From Bacteroidales bacterium (lineage in GTDB: Bacteria > Bacteroidota > Bacteroidia > Bacteroidales > P3): a DNA stretch of 64,000 nt. The stretch lies in contig JAFVCE010000019.1 in the NCBI GenBank assembly GCA_017479385.1, positions 1-64,000 of the forward strand, in the 5' to 3' direction. The translations under genes were made by a program, and so were the position numbers. How positions within the stretch are numbered: the stretch's first letter is position 1; every line of letters starts with the position of its first letter. Under the pieces are notes generated by a model. That model searched no databases. It was not told where the DNA came from and saw nothing but the letters and a program-made list of their open reading frames with translations. Below are positions 35,536 to 44,901 of this stretch, piece after piece.

Positions 35536-35566
35536 GTAAGTGCTTAACTGCTCGATTGTGAGGCTT

Positions 35567-36475
35567 TTAACGCTCTGCAGGGCTGACGAATGTTATGGCT
35601 TGGTGCAGGTTCTCTATGCAGAAGTGGTCGGCGCTTATCAGCTCACCGTCGGCGACAAGGTGGATAGGCTGAGCGGCTGATATTTCGACCACGCGGCCGC
35701 GACGGTAGTGCATGAGGTCGGTGCAAGAGGGGTCGTCGAGGTGGTTCCCAGCGCGATAGATGTTGATGAGTTTTGCAAATCGGACTATGGTGGTGGGGCT
35801 GACGAGGCAGATGTCGAGCAGTCCGTCGTCGTTTTGCGAGCGTGGTGCACAGCGGTAGGCACCGCCCACGTATTGGCCGTTGGCGAATGAGCAGAGCAGT
35901 AGCGGACCATCGTGGAAGGGTTGCCCGTCTATGGTTATCTGGCAGCGGTTGTGTCGCCCAGTGGCGAGGGCTGCCAAAATGCCAGTGGTGTAGGCGTTGT
36001 TGCCACCTATGATGGGTTTACGCTTGACGTGTTCCATGTGGCGACAAACCTCGGCCTCGAAGCCTATGTTGCAGCAGTTTAGGCTATAACGATTGCCCAA
36101 CTTCATCAGGTCGACGCGGTGTGGTGTGCCACTGACAAGCCTGTCAATGTCGAGGAAGTCGTCGCGTTTGGCATAATATTTGATGTAGTCGTTGCCAGAG
36201 CCGCATGGGTAGCAGGTGATTTGTGCGTTGGTAGAGCCCACTATGCCGCTGACAACCTCGTTGATGGTGCCGTCGCCACCGCAGGCATAGAATCGAAACT
36301 CTTCGGTTGGCTCTTGGTGGCAGAGTTGTTTGACATATTGTGTTGCATCGCCTGGGGCAGAGGTGATATGTATGGCGTAGTCCACACGGCCGTCGAGGCT
36401 GTGCAAGCGGTTTGTTAGGTCGGCCGTGGCGTCGGCTTTGCCAGCCGAGGGATTTATGACAAATATATGTTTCAA
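35567..36475 (-). CDS. Diacylglycerol kinase-type lipid kinase (YegS/BmrU family)
   Basis: The protein is 302 aa. The best start is the TTG at 36475, which yields LKHIFVINPSAGKADATADL and overlaps the miaA stop (TTGA); upstream frame is miaA-shadow. Domain features: the N-terminal FVINPSAGKA, the GGDGTINEVVSG ATP loop, YPCGSGNDYIKYY, and a C-terminal lectin-like half with LHLVADGELI-type VADGELISADHF. It phosphorylates a lipid such as diacylglycerol. Confidence 0.9.
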   Translation of the reverse strand: MKHIFVINPSAGKADATADLTNRLHSLDGRVDYAIHITSAPGDATQYVKQLCHQEPTEEFRFYACGGDGTINEVVSGIVGSTNAQITCYPCGSGNDYIKYYAKRDDFLDIDRLVSGTPHRVDLMKLGNRYSLNCCNIGFEAEVCRHMEHVKRKPIIGGNNAYTTGILAALATGRHNRCQITIDGQPFHDGPLLLCSFANGQYVGGAYRCAPRSQNDDGLLDICLVSPTTIVRFAKLINIYRAGNHLDDPSCTDLMHYRRGRVVEISAAQPIHLVADGELISADHFCIENLHQAITFVSPAER

Positions 36476-37398
36476 GTTCCAGGTTTTGAGATTTCTAAAA
36501 TAGTTTCGATATTTTGTTGCAATGGTAGTCGCGCGTCGAGCCAGTTGATGGTCACGCCACACCGTTCCATACGTCGCAGCCATGTCATTTGGCGTTTGGC
36601 AAAACGGCGTATGTCGGTGAAGAGGTTGGCAAACATTTCCTCTTCCGAGCAACGTCCGGTGAGGTAGAGTGTCAGGTGGCGATATTCGAGGCCGTAGCGT
36701 TCCAGCCGCTCGGGGCTCAAACCCGAGTCGAGCAGGGCCTGCACCTCGTCGGCCATGCCAGCCTGCAAGCGTTGGCGGAGGCGTCGCTCGATTCTGGCCA
36801 CCGTCTCTTCGCGTGGCAGGGTTAGGGCAAACACTGCGTGGCGCATTGCTGGCAAGTGGGTGTAGCTTTCGGGGTGGCGCAAGGCGTATTCCTGTATTTC
36901 GAGGGCGCGGACCAGCCGGTCGCGACTTTCGGTATCGGTGTGGTTATGCAACGGTCCGAGGGCGGCCAAGCGCTCGGTGAGTTGTTCGTCGCTGAACGGT
37001 TCGAGCGAGGCGCGATAGGCTGGGTCTACCGGCGCGTCGGCCAATCGGTATGAGCGCACAATGGCGTCGACATACAGCCCTGTGCCGCCACACATGATTG
37101 GCTGCCGCCCTCGCGCGGTGATTTCGCCCCAAGCTTTAATAAAATCGTTCTGAAAACGATAGGCGTTATACTCCTCGCCGGGTTCGAGAATATCTATCAG
37201 ATGGCAGTTTATTCGATGTTCGTCCGACCCAAACTCCTCCTTATCCTTACCCGTACCAATATCCATCCGGCGAAAGACTTGGCGCGAGTCGGCGCTGATA
37301 ATCTCGCCATCCACCACCCTGGCCAGGGCCACGGCGAGCGCGGTCTTGCCCGTGGCGGTGGGTCCGGCAACGGTTATCAAGAGCGGCAGTTTAGTCAT
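36472..37398 (-). CDS. miaA: tRNA dimethylallyltransferase
   Basis: A 308-aa protein from the ATG at 37398. A longer frame reaches 37446, but the ATG overlaps the stop of the upstream OmpA gene by 8 bases, a coupled start. P-loop LLITVAGPTATGKTALAVAL, DSRQVFRRMDIGTGKD, DILEPGEEYNAYRFQNDF, GGTGLYVDAI and the late YAKRQMTWLRR-like RRFAKRQMTWLRRM are MiaA signatures. It adds dimethylallyl to A37 of tRNAs reading UNN codons. Confidence 0.96.
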   Translation of the reverse strand: MTKLPLLITVAGPTATGKTALAVALARVVDGEIISADSRQVFRRMDIGTGKDKEEFGSDEHRINCHLIDILEPGEEYNAYRFQNDFIKAWGEITARGRQPIMCGGTGLYVDAIVRSYRLADAPVDPAYRASLEPFSDEQLTERLAALGPLHNHTDTESRDRLVRALEIQEYALRHPESYTHLPAMRHAVFALTLPREETVARIERRLRQRLQAGMADEVQALLDSGLSPERLERYGLEYRHLTLYLTGRCSEEEMFANLFTDIRRFAKRQMTWLRRMERCGVTINWLDARLPLQQNIETILEISKPGT

Positions 37399-40081
37399 CA
37401 ATAAAGGTGAGTCGGGCGCGTCGCTTGTCGAAGTCGTATTCGCCAAACTGTGCCAGTCCGGTCCGGTTGATGATGAATTTATAGTCCACGCCTTTAACCA
37501 CTACCACTTCGGCGTTCTTGACGCGTTGTTGGCCGATTTGGATTTCTTTGAAGATGATGGTGGCTTTGTCGAGTATGTTGCCTTCGGGGTCGAACGATTG
37601 GTCGCGCAGCGGGAAGTCCTCTTTCGTAATGCGACGTTGGTAGAGGAAGTTCATAGCCTCCTCCCACGATATGGCGATGGGCTCGATGTAGCGTTCGTCG
37701 ATGAGCATCGGGATTTGCGAACCATTGATAATGGCCGTAATTTCGCCTTTGGCCGAGTTGACCATGGTCACGGGCACCGTGTTCTCGTCGTGCACTATGA
37801 TGGGTTTCTCGTCGCTCTCCTCGGTGGGGCGGTTCACGAGGTCTATAATGCGGCCGTCTTCGGTCTGGGTAACTTGGTTGTCGCCGGCAGGCATATTGTC
37901 GATGAGGCGTCTCGACACGTAGTCGGTGCGCAGCACGAGGAATTCGGTGCGGCGGTTCAGGCTGTGGGCAGCCTCCTGGTGGTCGCCCTTGAGGGTGTTG
38001 ATGTAGTCGCAATCCATCTCCATGCCTTCGCTAAAGGTGTAGCGTTTGCCACCAACATAGACGTTGGTTTCGCGGTCGAGCACGCGCGGAATGCGGTCGG
38101 CATAGCCTTTGGCTACGAGACGTTCGCGCTCAATGCCACGTGCCACGAGGTAGTCTACCACCGTTTGGGCGCGACGCTGCGAGAGGGTGTCGTTGGTCAG
38201 ACCAACGTATGGGCGGCAGTCGGTGTGAGACCTGATTTCGACCACAATGTTGGGGTTGTTGACCATGACGAGATAGAGGTCCATGAGCGAGTCCATGTAT
38301 TCTCCTTTGAGGTCGGCTTTGGCCACATCGAACCTGATTTCGGGCAGTACCACAGGCTGTTTCGGCACGGGCTCCATGCGGAAATCGTGAACAATGTCCT
38401 TATCCACATTGTAGCCACGGGTGCTCTCCGACCCTTCGAGCGAGAAGTAGTCTTTCTTGCTGAGGTACATCTTGTAGACCACGTCGCGGCGAATCTTGCG
38501 GTTGTCGAATCGGTAAAAACCCTTTTTGTCGGTGCGGGCCTCGGCTTGCGAGCCGTCGCTGCCCACAAGGCGTATACGGACGCCCTCGATGAGTTGCATC
38601 GACTTCTCGTCGCGCACTGTGCCCTCAATCGAGTAGTTGAGCGGCGGCAGTTCGAAGTAGAACAGGTCGTCGTTGATTGGAGGGGTTTTCTCTTTGCTTT
38701 GGTTGCGCAGTTGGCGGTTGTGGGGGTCGTCGAATGGGCGGTTCGACGAGAAGTAGCCTCGTTCGAGCACGCGGTCGTTGGCGCCGGTGGGGTAGAAGAT
38801 GATAGACATTTCGTCGTACGACGAGTTCATCGGTATGCCGAGGTTCTGGGGTACAGTCCATTTGCCCACCGTGGTGAGGTGCGAGCTGAAGAGGTCGAGG
38901 CCGCCCACGCCTGGGTGACCGTCGCTCGAGAAGTAGAGGGTCGAGTCGTCGCGCAGCACCGGAAACACTTCGCGGCCTGCGGTGTTGATTATCGAGGTCA
39001 TGTTTATGGGGCGGCCAAAGTGGTCCGAGGTCGACTTGCGGGTGGCTTTCCAGAGGTCGTAGCCACCAAATCCGCCAGGGTGGTCGCTGGCAAAGTAGAG
39101 GGTCAGCCCGTCCGAGCTGATGGCGGGGTAGAGGTAGTTGTAGGCCGTGTCGCCCAGGTCTATGCGCTCCGGCTCGCTCCAGTCGCCCTGGCTTTGCTGG
39201 CCGGCGTCGGTCTCTTTCTTGCTGCTTTTCTTGCTCTTCTTGGTGTCGCCCAAATCCTTATTAACCCTCACCGAAACGTATATGTTGCAGCCCAGGGTCT
39301 GGCTCTCCTTGGCGTCGCAGCGCGAGAAGTACACCGTGTTGCCGTCGGGCGAGAACGAGGCCTCACCTTCGTTGACGACGGTGTTGATTTTGCCACTCTT
39401 GTCGAACAGCTGCGGGGTCGAGCTCCAGCGTCCGTTGCGGTCCATGAAAACGGTGTAGAGCTCCGAGAAAGCCTGACCCGTCCAGGCGTCGTGGCCAGCC
39501 TCCTCGCCCTCGGCAAAGCGCGACGAGGTGAAGACAATCTTCGTCGTGTCGTCGCCCAAAAAGCGCGGAGCCCAGTCGTTATAGTCGGTGCTCCACTCGC
39601 TCTTCTTGCTTATGGTGTGGCGGGTGCGGTTGTTCGAGAGTTGGTTGACGTAGATGAGGCTCTCCTTGCGCGAGCGGGCGTAGCTGTCGCGCGGGTCTAT
39701 TTTCAGGTACTCTTCGTAGAACTGGTCGGCCTCGTCGAATTTCTCCTCGAAGCGGCACATCTCGGCCAGGTAGAAGTATAGTTTAGGCTCGTTTTGCGAA
39801 TATCCGGCGGCCGCCAAACGTTTATATATGCGCTCGGCGTGGGGGTAGTCGTTCATCAGGCGGTAGCACTCGGCCATCTGGAAGTATATGCGGTTCTTCT
39901 CGGCCTTGTTCGAAGTAATTTTGTTGTAGGCCGATTCGTATTTTTCGAGTGCCTCGATAAAGCGGTTCTGGTCGAACAGGTCGTCGGCTTTTTTGGCAAT
40001 ATTTTTCGACTGGGCGAAAGCTCCCGTGGCCAAAAACATTGCCACCGACAGCAAAACGAGACTCTTTTTGAACGTTTTCAT
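37391..40081 (-). CDS. OmpA-family envelope protein, PorE-like, with a degenerate retropepsin-like C-terminal domain
   Basis: An 896-aa protein. Signal peptide MKTFKKSLVLLSVAMFLATG. Order: TPR helices (about 25-135, e.g. EALEKYESAYNKITS), a PD40/WD40-like beta-propeller (about 150-490, e.g. NEGEASFSPDGNTVYFSRC and YPAISSDGLTLYFASDHPGG), a carboxypeptidase-regulatory-like domain (about 500-585, SIEGTVRDEKSMQLIEGVRI) and an OmpA domain (about 600-720, VEIRSHTDCRPYVG). This is the architecture of the T9SS protein PorE. The extra C-terminal about 119 residues (37391-37750) resemble a retropepsin fold whose catalytic Asp-Thr/Ser-Gly is replaced by Asp795-Glu-Arg. Confidence 0.88.
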   Translation of the reverse strand: MKTFKKSLVLLSVAMFLATGAFAQSKNIAKKADDLFDQNRFIEALEKYESAYNKITSNKAEKNRIYFQMAECYRLMNDYPHAERIYKRLAAAGYSQNEPKLYFYLAEMCRFEEKFDEADQFYEEYLKIDPRDSYARSRKESLIYVNQLSNNRTRHTISKKSEWSTDYNDWAPRFLGDDTTKIVFTSSRFAEGEEAGHDAWTGQAFSELYTVFMDRNGRWSSTPQLFDKSGKINTVVNEGEASFSPDGNTVYFSRCDAKESQTLGCNIYVSVRVNKDLGDTKKSKKSSKKETDAGQQSQGDWSEPERIDLGDTAYNYLYPAISSDGLTLYFASDHPGGFGGYDLWKATRKSTSDHFGRPINMTSIINTAGREVFPVLRDDSTLYFSSDGHPGVGGLDLFSSHLTTVGKWTVPQNLGIPMNSSYDEMSIIFYPTGANDRVLERGYFSSNRPFDDPHNRQLRNQSKEKTPPINDDLFYFELPPLNYSIEGTVRDEKSMQLIEGVRIRLVGSDGSQAEARTDKKGFYRFDNRKIRRDVVYKMYLSKKDYFSLEGSESTRGYNVDKDIVHDFRMEPVPKQPVVLPEIRFDVAKADLKGEYMDSLMDLYLVMVNNPNIVVEIRSHTDCRPYVGLTNDTLSQRRAQTVVDYLVARGIERERLVAKGYADRIPRVLDRETNVYVGGKRYTFSEGMEMDCDYINTLKGDHQEAAHSLNRRTEFLVLRTDYVSRRLIDNMPAGDNQVTQTEDGRIIDLVNRPTEESDEKPIIVHDENTVPVTMVNSAKGEITAIINGSQIPMLIDERYIEPIAISWEEAMNFLYQRRITKEDFPLRDQSFDPEGNILDKATIIFKEIQIGQQRVKNAEVVVVKGVDYKFIINRTGLAQFGEYDFDKRRARLTFIDD

Positions 40082-40614
40082 GTTGTTTTACGTTTTCCTT
40101 ATCTATGTCATACACAGCACGTTGGGGCGGTTTGAGGGCCACTCCCAGCGTGCATAATTAATTTGCTAAAATACAAATTTTTTTTAAAATCGCCGATTTT
40201 TTTTCATCGCCGAAGCCATTTTTTTTTGTTCCTGCGTCTCAGAATTTTCGCCAAACGCTCCATGCCGTTCCGCCCAGGCGCTCGATTTCACCCCTCCCAA
40301 AATGGTCGAAACTTGCCGACCGGGGCGACCTCGAAACAGCCTGATTTACAGGGTTAAGGAGGGGTTAGAGAGGGGTTAAGGTCGTATTGAGGTCGAACAA
40401 GCCTTATCAATCAAGCACTTAGCCCCCTGTTTTTGACCGAACTCAGCCCCTATGTGGCCCGATTTTTACCCCTACCCAAAGCCCTATGCTGCCAGCTTGA
40501 CACCATCCGCATCGAGGTGTTTTACCCTTGCTCCAGCATAAATCAGCGTGCCATTGGTGCGCTACTGTGGTGGCATTATGGGCTTGGTGCCTTGTCGCTC
40601 TACGCCCATTGGGC
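40082..40614. other. Intergenic region with repeat copy 4
   Basis: A 533-base region between the PorE-like gene start and the 3' end of a T9SS cargo gene. It contains repeat copy 4 (40351-40415). No gene is supported; short frames lack signals. Confidence 0.5.
40351..40415 (+). repeat. Dispersed G-rich repeat, copy 4
   Basis: GGGTTAAGGAGGGGTTAGAG is followed by AGGGGTTAAGGTCGTATT and GAGGTCGAACAAGCCTTATC. It has three tracts of three or more G and the same core as copy 2. Confidence 0.85.
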
Positions 40615-41601
40615 CTATTCCACGACCAGTTTTTTGGTGGTGGAGCCGAGTGGGGTTTCGATTTTTACGAGGTAGGTGCCACGGGGGAGTTGCGAGGTGT
40701 CTATTCGTGTTGCGAGGCCCGAGGCGGCTTGTTTCATCACGAGTCGACCACCGATGTCGTATACCTCCACGCTGCGCAGCCCGTAGCCCGACGCCACGGT
40801 ACACTCGTCCTGCGCAGGGTTGGGCCACAGCCCCGCGTTGCTCCCAATGGCGTCGGTCGGCTCAACGCCAGCGCTCTCGGGAATATCCAGTATCGGGAAG
40901 ATGAGATACATATGAAAATCCTCAAAATTATAATAAGAAAAGTTCCACCAATAATACTTGTGATGTATATAAGATGAGTAGGCTATACCAATATTATCAA
41001 GAAAAGAGGTGTGGTGTCGAGGGGAAATATAATAATATCGGATGTCGAATCCCAGATTATGGTCAAACGCTATACCCCCCTCTTTGTTGTACCCAGTACC
41101 TACTACGCAAAAAAAGGAGTCGCGCACAGTAAGTGGTGAGGCAAATAGGGCTTCGTAAATAGGCAATGTATCGACCGTGGTTGAGCTTAAATTAATGAAT
41201 AGAGTATCGGTGATAGGTGTGTTTATTACGTTGAGTGGCGCGTGAGCAAGGTATGTTACAGAGTCCCTGTTAACATATTTGAGCACAGATACATCAAAAT
41301 CGTAGTCTACAAGAGTATCTACATTTGATACATAGTCATGCCAATGTGCCCAAGGTAGAGCCACTCCTTTTATTCGTATGCCTTCTGGTATGTAGTAGCC
41401 TTGTCCAATGGCATTCAAATCGCAACGACCCGTGATACACATAGATTTGGGGTAGATTGCAGCAGAATCGAGGTCTAATACCGAGGGCAGGATGCTATAG
41501 TACTTTTCTGGAATGTTGAAGACAGCCGAATCGTTTGAGGTGAGCGAATAGGCATTTTGCATCAGTACAAGTAGGAGGGCAATCGTTGCAATCTTTTTCA
41601 T
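40615..41601 (-). CDS. T9SS type A sorting domain-containing protein
   Basis: A 328-aa protein. Signal peptide MKKIATIALLLVLMQNAYSL. The body (about 20-245) has no recognised domain. The C-terminal sorting domain contains LWPNPAQDECTVASGYGLRS, VEVYDIGGRLVMKQAASGLA and LPRGTYLVKIETPLGSTTKK. It is 21 bases downstream of another secreted-protein gene and is probably in one operon with it. The sorting domain is similar to that at 33658, suggesting shared anchoring. Confidence 0.85.
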   Translation of the reverse strand: MKKIATIALLLVLMQNAYSLTSNDSAVFNIPEKYYSILPSVLDLDSAAIYPKSMCITGRCDLNAIGQGYYIPEGIRIKGVALPWAHWHDYVSNVDTLVDYDFDVSVLKYVNRDSVTYLAHAPLNVINTPITDTLFINLSSTTVDTLPIYEALFASPLTVRDSFFCVVGTGYNKEGGIAFDHNLGFDIRYYYISPRHHTSFLDNIGIAYSSYIHHKYYWWNFSYYNFEDFHMYLIFPILDIPESAGVEPTDAIGSNAGLWPNPAQDECTVASGYGLRSVEVYDIGGRLVMKQAASGLATRIDTSQLPRGTYLVKIETPLGSTTKKLVVE

Positions 41602-41622
41602 GGCTTTATGTTTTTTGTTGGG

Positions 41623-42960
41623 TTATTGACAAATGGTATTTACCGGAACTTCGTATATCGGCAGTATCAGTTCTTTTACTGAAAAACTGGTATGCATGGG
41701 ACTTCCATTAGTGTTTAATTCGTATCGAATAGGGGCACGGTCGAAGGATAAATTGCTGCGATGTGTGCAATTGTTTGGAAAAAAGAGCAGGCTCTTTACG
41801 AGGAAGAGGTCTAATGTGGGTGTCTCTCCTACCATGAGTACGGTGTCGGTATAGTGCTCGTGTTCGCCAAACGAGTATATCGTTTTGAAAGGAGTGTACG
41901 TTATTTTAGACGCCGGTCCCGTCGGGCTGTTCCAAAACGAGATTAGTACGTCTGGCGACGTGCCGTCGACCTGGAAGTTTTGCTGCAAGATGTTTAATCT
42001 GCGCTCCGATATGTAGTAGCGTGCGTCTTTCACCGGATTGTCGGCAGCATAGAAATAGTAGTTCAAGTTGCCAGCATAAATGAAGTCGTTGTCGCAACTC
42101 AATTGGAATATCTGCGTTTCAGATATGTTTTGGTGGGGGCTGACGCCATAGCCTACCACTATTACCGAGTCGTTGGGTAGGCCTGTTATGCGGTATGGCG
42201 ACAGCGGATTGCAAGTAATTTGTATAATATTAGTTCTCCAAAAGTCATTTGTCAATATATGGCTCTCTGTCCATTCTGGCGAGTTGACAAAGCAACGCAG
42301 ACGCACCGTATCTCTTATTCTCGAAACGGTGACGAAGTGGTTTTTGGTAATTGCCACGTCGTCGAATATCTCATCGTCACTCGCTATCACAACACCCATA
42401 TCCCACGTAACACCCATGAGCATTATGCCGCTTTGCGGAACAATTTCGACCACGCAGTGGCCGTTGCCATTCCAGTCGCCAACAGCAACGACGTTGAAGC
42501 GCGTGTAGTCGTCCAAATCTCTCTTGCTGCAATCTATCCTATTTAGCCTGTTGATACGGGCTCCATTGATTTCTGGTAGCACAGCATAGTATAGCCTAAA
42601 CGGGTCTGTATACGAGAAAAGGTCGCACACGCAGAAGTGCCCAACTACGGCCATGTCGGGGTTGCCAGGTATGTATCCGCAAAAGTTAAGAATCTTGTTG
42701 CCGTATATTTCGAAGTCTTTGACGATTATGTTATTTGGCAGGTCTATGGTCATCATCTCATTGCTGGAAAGGGTGTGGTAGTGGAATCGACCCTGTCCGG
42801 CTTCTTGGGTATAGATTATCGCCCCGTCTTGATATTCGAATGAGCGCACGATGGCCGTGTCGGTATGTATCGACAGCCGAGTGTATTCCTGCGCCGACAG
42901 CCGAGTGTGTGGCAGCAGGATTGCTACTGTGAGGGTTAACAAGAGGCTTAACTTTTTCAT
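41623..42960 (-). CDS. Secreted protein, unknown function
   Basis: A 445-aa protein from the ATG at 42960; the frame upstream is non-coding. Signal peptide MKKLSLLLTLTVAILLPHTRLSAQ. Beta-rich with repeated strands resembling a propeller (e.g. RSFEYQDGAIIYTQEA, CVVEIVPQSGIMLMGVTWDM, DVAITKNHFVTVSRIRD). No T9SS tail is present, although the next gene has one. More AT-rich than its surroundings. A full promoter (TTTG, 19 bases, TATATTTG) lies at 43003-43033. Function unknown. Confidence 0.78.
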   Translation of the reverse strand: MKKLSLLLTLTVAILLPHTRLSAQEYTRLSIHTDTAIVRSFEYQDGAIIYTQEAGQGRFHYHTLSSNEMMTIDLPNNIIVKDFEIYGNKILNFCGYIPGNPDMAVVGHFCVCDLFSYTDPFRLYYAVLPEINGARINRLNRIDCSKRDLDDYTRFNVVAVGDWNGNGHCVVEIVPQSGIMLMGVTWDMGVVIASDDEIFDDVAITKNHFVTVSRIRDTVRLRCFVNSPEWTESHILTNDFWRTNIIQITCNPLSPYRITGLPNDSVIVVGYGVSPHQNISETQIFQLSCDNDFIYAGNLNYYFYAADNPVKDARYYISERRLNILQQNFQVDGTSPDVLISFWNSPTGPASKITYTPFKTIYSFGEHEHYTDTVLMVGETPTLDLFLVKSLLFFPNNCTHRSNLSFDRAPIRYELNTNGSPMHTSFSVKELILPIYEVPVNTICQ

Positions 42961-43002
42961 ACTCTTTATTTTATATAATATGTGCGACAAAGAATCACTC
43001 TG

Positions 43003-43033
43003 CAAATATACACATATTTTTGAGAAGTACAAA
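43003..43033 (-). promoter_or_regulatory. Bacteroidetes promoter of the two secreted-protein genes
   Basis: On the minus strand the -33 TTTG (43030-43033), 19 bases and the -7 TATATTTG (43003-43010), 42 bases before the start codon at 42960. Confidence 0.7.
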
Positions 43034-43105
43034 AATATGTTAAGTTTTTTCGAAAAAAAGTTGCAGTTGGGAGTGGGGGCGAGTTGAGGGGAAGATTGTG
43101 GTGTC

Positions 43106-43132
43106 GTTGCGCGCGCCGCAGGCGCACGCAAC
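43106..43132 (-). terminator. Hairpin downstream of the C69 dipeptidase gene
   Basis: GTTGCGcGCGCC pairs with GGCGCaCGCAAC around GCA, with one mismatch, 10 bases past the stop codon. No U-run. Confidence 0.55.
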
Positions 43133-43142
43133 AACATGAAAA

Positions 43143-44864
43143 TTACTTCTTTCGCAGGGTGTTGCCGTGGGCATCGATTATCTGGCGGAGCCACCATTCG
43201 GGGTATTCTGGTTGCTCGGGGAATTGAACCACTCCGTGCTCGGTGGTTTTGAGGGTGCCGTCGGGGTTGGTGTGCTTGATGTTGCCGTCGATGTATTTCA
43301 TCAGTAGCAGCTGGTCGAGTTGGTGCCATTGGCGCATCATGTCTTCGGCGCACATATTCGAAAAACGGTTGATGTCGGCCTGCATACGCTCTTGGTTGTA
43401 GGTGCGAGCCAGGGCGTCTGACTTTATTTTTTCGTTGTCGATGAATTTGAGCTCGAGGCTGCGTTGTACGCGCTGAATGTCGACAATCATCGAGTCGTAG
43501 CGCAGGTAGGCGAAGTTGCTAACGCGGTTGAAGAGCCAAAAGGCGGCCGTTTCGGAGTATTGGGTCATGCTGCCGTTGCCCTCTTCGAAGCAGGTGGGTA
43601 TCTGTGTCAGGCCACAATACATGGGGCAGTAGCAGGTAGAGTAGGTGTCGTCGACACCGAACCAGAGCACTCCGCCCACTTTGTTGGGCAGCCATGCCCG
43701 GCACTGGGCCACGAAGCTGAAGCCCGTTTGTTGGGTAGAGGTGGCGCGTTCGTGGATGTAGGTCTGGCCGTCGACGGTGAACTCCATGGGGCGCCAGCGG
43801 TAGGGACAATGGAATGGGCCTGCGCCGGGGTCGTTGGTCATGTCCATAGGGATGCCTTCGTAGTGGTCGCGCATGAGCTCCATGACGTCGTGGAGCGAGA
43901 TTTTGCTGTCGGGTTTAATCCAGAGCGGCAGGCGAGCAGCGTAGATGTCGCCCATGGCATAGGCCTCGAAGGGTTGCATTTTGGAGTTGATGCGGCGGAA
44001 CATAGAGTAGACGCGTGCGTCGCAGGCGCGGGCACCGCTGAAAGTGATGGGGTTGTAGGTATCGGCAAACGAGAAGTTGCGGTCGAGGCCGTCGTACCAT
44101 TTGTTGTGGCGGGCGGCGGTGACGACGTCGTGAGAGTAGACACACTCCACCTCGGGCTCGTCAATATAGTCGAGGTGCTCGCTGCTTATGGTTTTGTGGT
44201 AGCCCATACCGCGGCGTTTGTTCCATGTTGTTTCTTGAGGGAAGATGGTAATGCGGGCTTGGTTGGCATGGCCACAAACGTAGCCGTCGGGCACTCGGCG
44301 AGCAACCCAGACGGCTCCTTTTTCGTAGGTTTTGGCCACGATTTCGAATATCCAGACCTCGTTGGGGTCGGCAATAGAGAAGGTTTCGCCGCCACTCGAA
44401 TAGCCGTAGGCTTGCACCAGTTCGTCCATAACCACTATGGCTTGGCGGGCGTTGCGGGCGCGTTGAAGAGCGAGGTAGATGAGCGAGCCGTAGTCGATGC
44501 CGCGGTCGTTGCCTTTTTCCACTTCGTGGCGGCCGCCCCATGTGGTTTCGCCAATGGCCAGTTGGTGCTCGTTGATGAAGCCGACCACGGCGTAGGTATG
44601 GGACGGTTGTGGAATTTCCATCAAGAAGCGTTGCGAGCCGTAGTCGAACACCTTGTAGGTCTCGCCGGCGCGGTGGTCGGCAGCCGGGCAGTAGCGCAGT
44701 TGGCCGTAGCGAGTGTGGCTGTCGGCGGCGTAGGTGATGATGGTCGAGCCGTCGGTGGTGGCTCCTTTCGAGAAAAGAAAGTTGGTGCAGGCTTTGGCTG
44801 GCAGAGCCGCAAGGAGCATTGTTATGGCTGCCACTGCGAGGCAGGCTACGGTCTTGGCTTTCAT
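43143..44864 (-). CDS. C69 family dipeptidase (PepD-like), exported
   Basis: A 573-aa protein from the ATG at 44864. The signal MKAKTVACLAVAAITMLLAA ends before KACTNFLFSKGATTDGSTII; the Cys in ACTNF becomes the N-terminal nucleophile of this Ntn-hydrolase family. Conserved parts include QLAIGETTWGGR, GSLIYLALQRARNARQAI and DPNEVWIFEIVAK. It hydrolyses dipeptides in the periplasm or outside. It starts 38 bases after ribBA and may be co-transcribed with it. Confidence 0.92.
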   Translation of the reverse strand: MKAKTVACLAVAAITMLLAALPAKACTNFLFSKGATTDGSTIITYAADSHTRYGQLRYCPAADHRAGETYKVFDYGSQRFLMEIPQPSHTYAVVGFINEHQLAIGETTWGGRHEVEKGNDRGIDYGSLIYLALQRARNARQAIVVMDELVQAYGYSSGGETFSIADPNEVWIFEIVAKTYEKGAVWVARRVPDGYVCGHANQARITIFPQETTWNKRRGMGYHKTISSEHLDYIDEPEVECVYSHDVVTAARHNKWYDGLDRNFSFADTYNPITFSGARACDARVYSMFRRINSKMQPFEAYAMGDIYAARLPLWIKPDSKISLHDVMELMRDHYEGIPMDMTNDPGAGPFHCPYRWRPMEFTVDGQTYIHERATSTQQTGFSFVAQCRAWLPNKVGGVLWFGVDDTYSTCYCPMYCGLTQIPTCFEEGNGSMTQYSETAAFWLFNRVSNFAYLRYDSMIVDIQRVQRSLELKFIDNEKIKSDALARTYNQERMQADINRFSNMCAEDMMRQWHQLDQLLLMKYIDGNIKHTNPDGTLKTTEHGVVQFPEQPEYPEWWLRQIIDAHGNTLRKK

Positions 44865-44901
44865 GGCTTGTAGTGGTGCTTGGTGTGGGTTGACGGGGTT
44901 A

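Larger units (their letters stand above)
34939..35566. other. AT-rich intergenic region
   Basis: A 628-base region with a weak frame (34956-35219), a minus-strand -7 box TATATTTG at 35357-35364 that may drive the T9SS cargo gene with a long leader, and the terminator 35495-35535 of the lipid kinase gene. Confidence 0.5.

Noticed and set aside
37346..39781. 811-aa plus-strand open frame opposite the PorE-like gene, and similar long frames at 24434-26059, 48238-50610 and 52689-54119
   Set aside because: They mirror genuine genes on the other strand. High-GC codon use leaves the antisense frame open. The translations are low-complexity (V/G/A/H/E-rich) with no domain.
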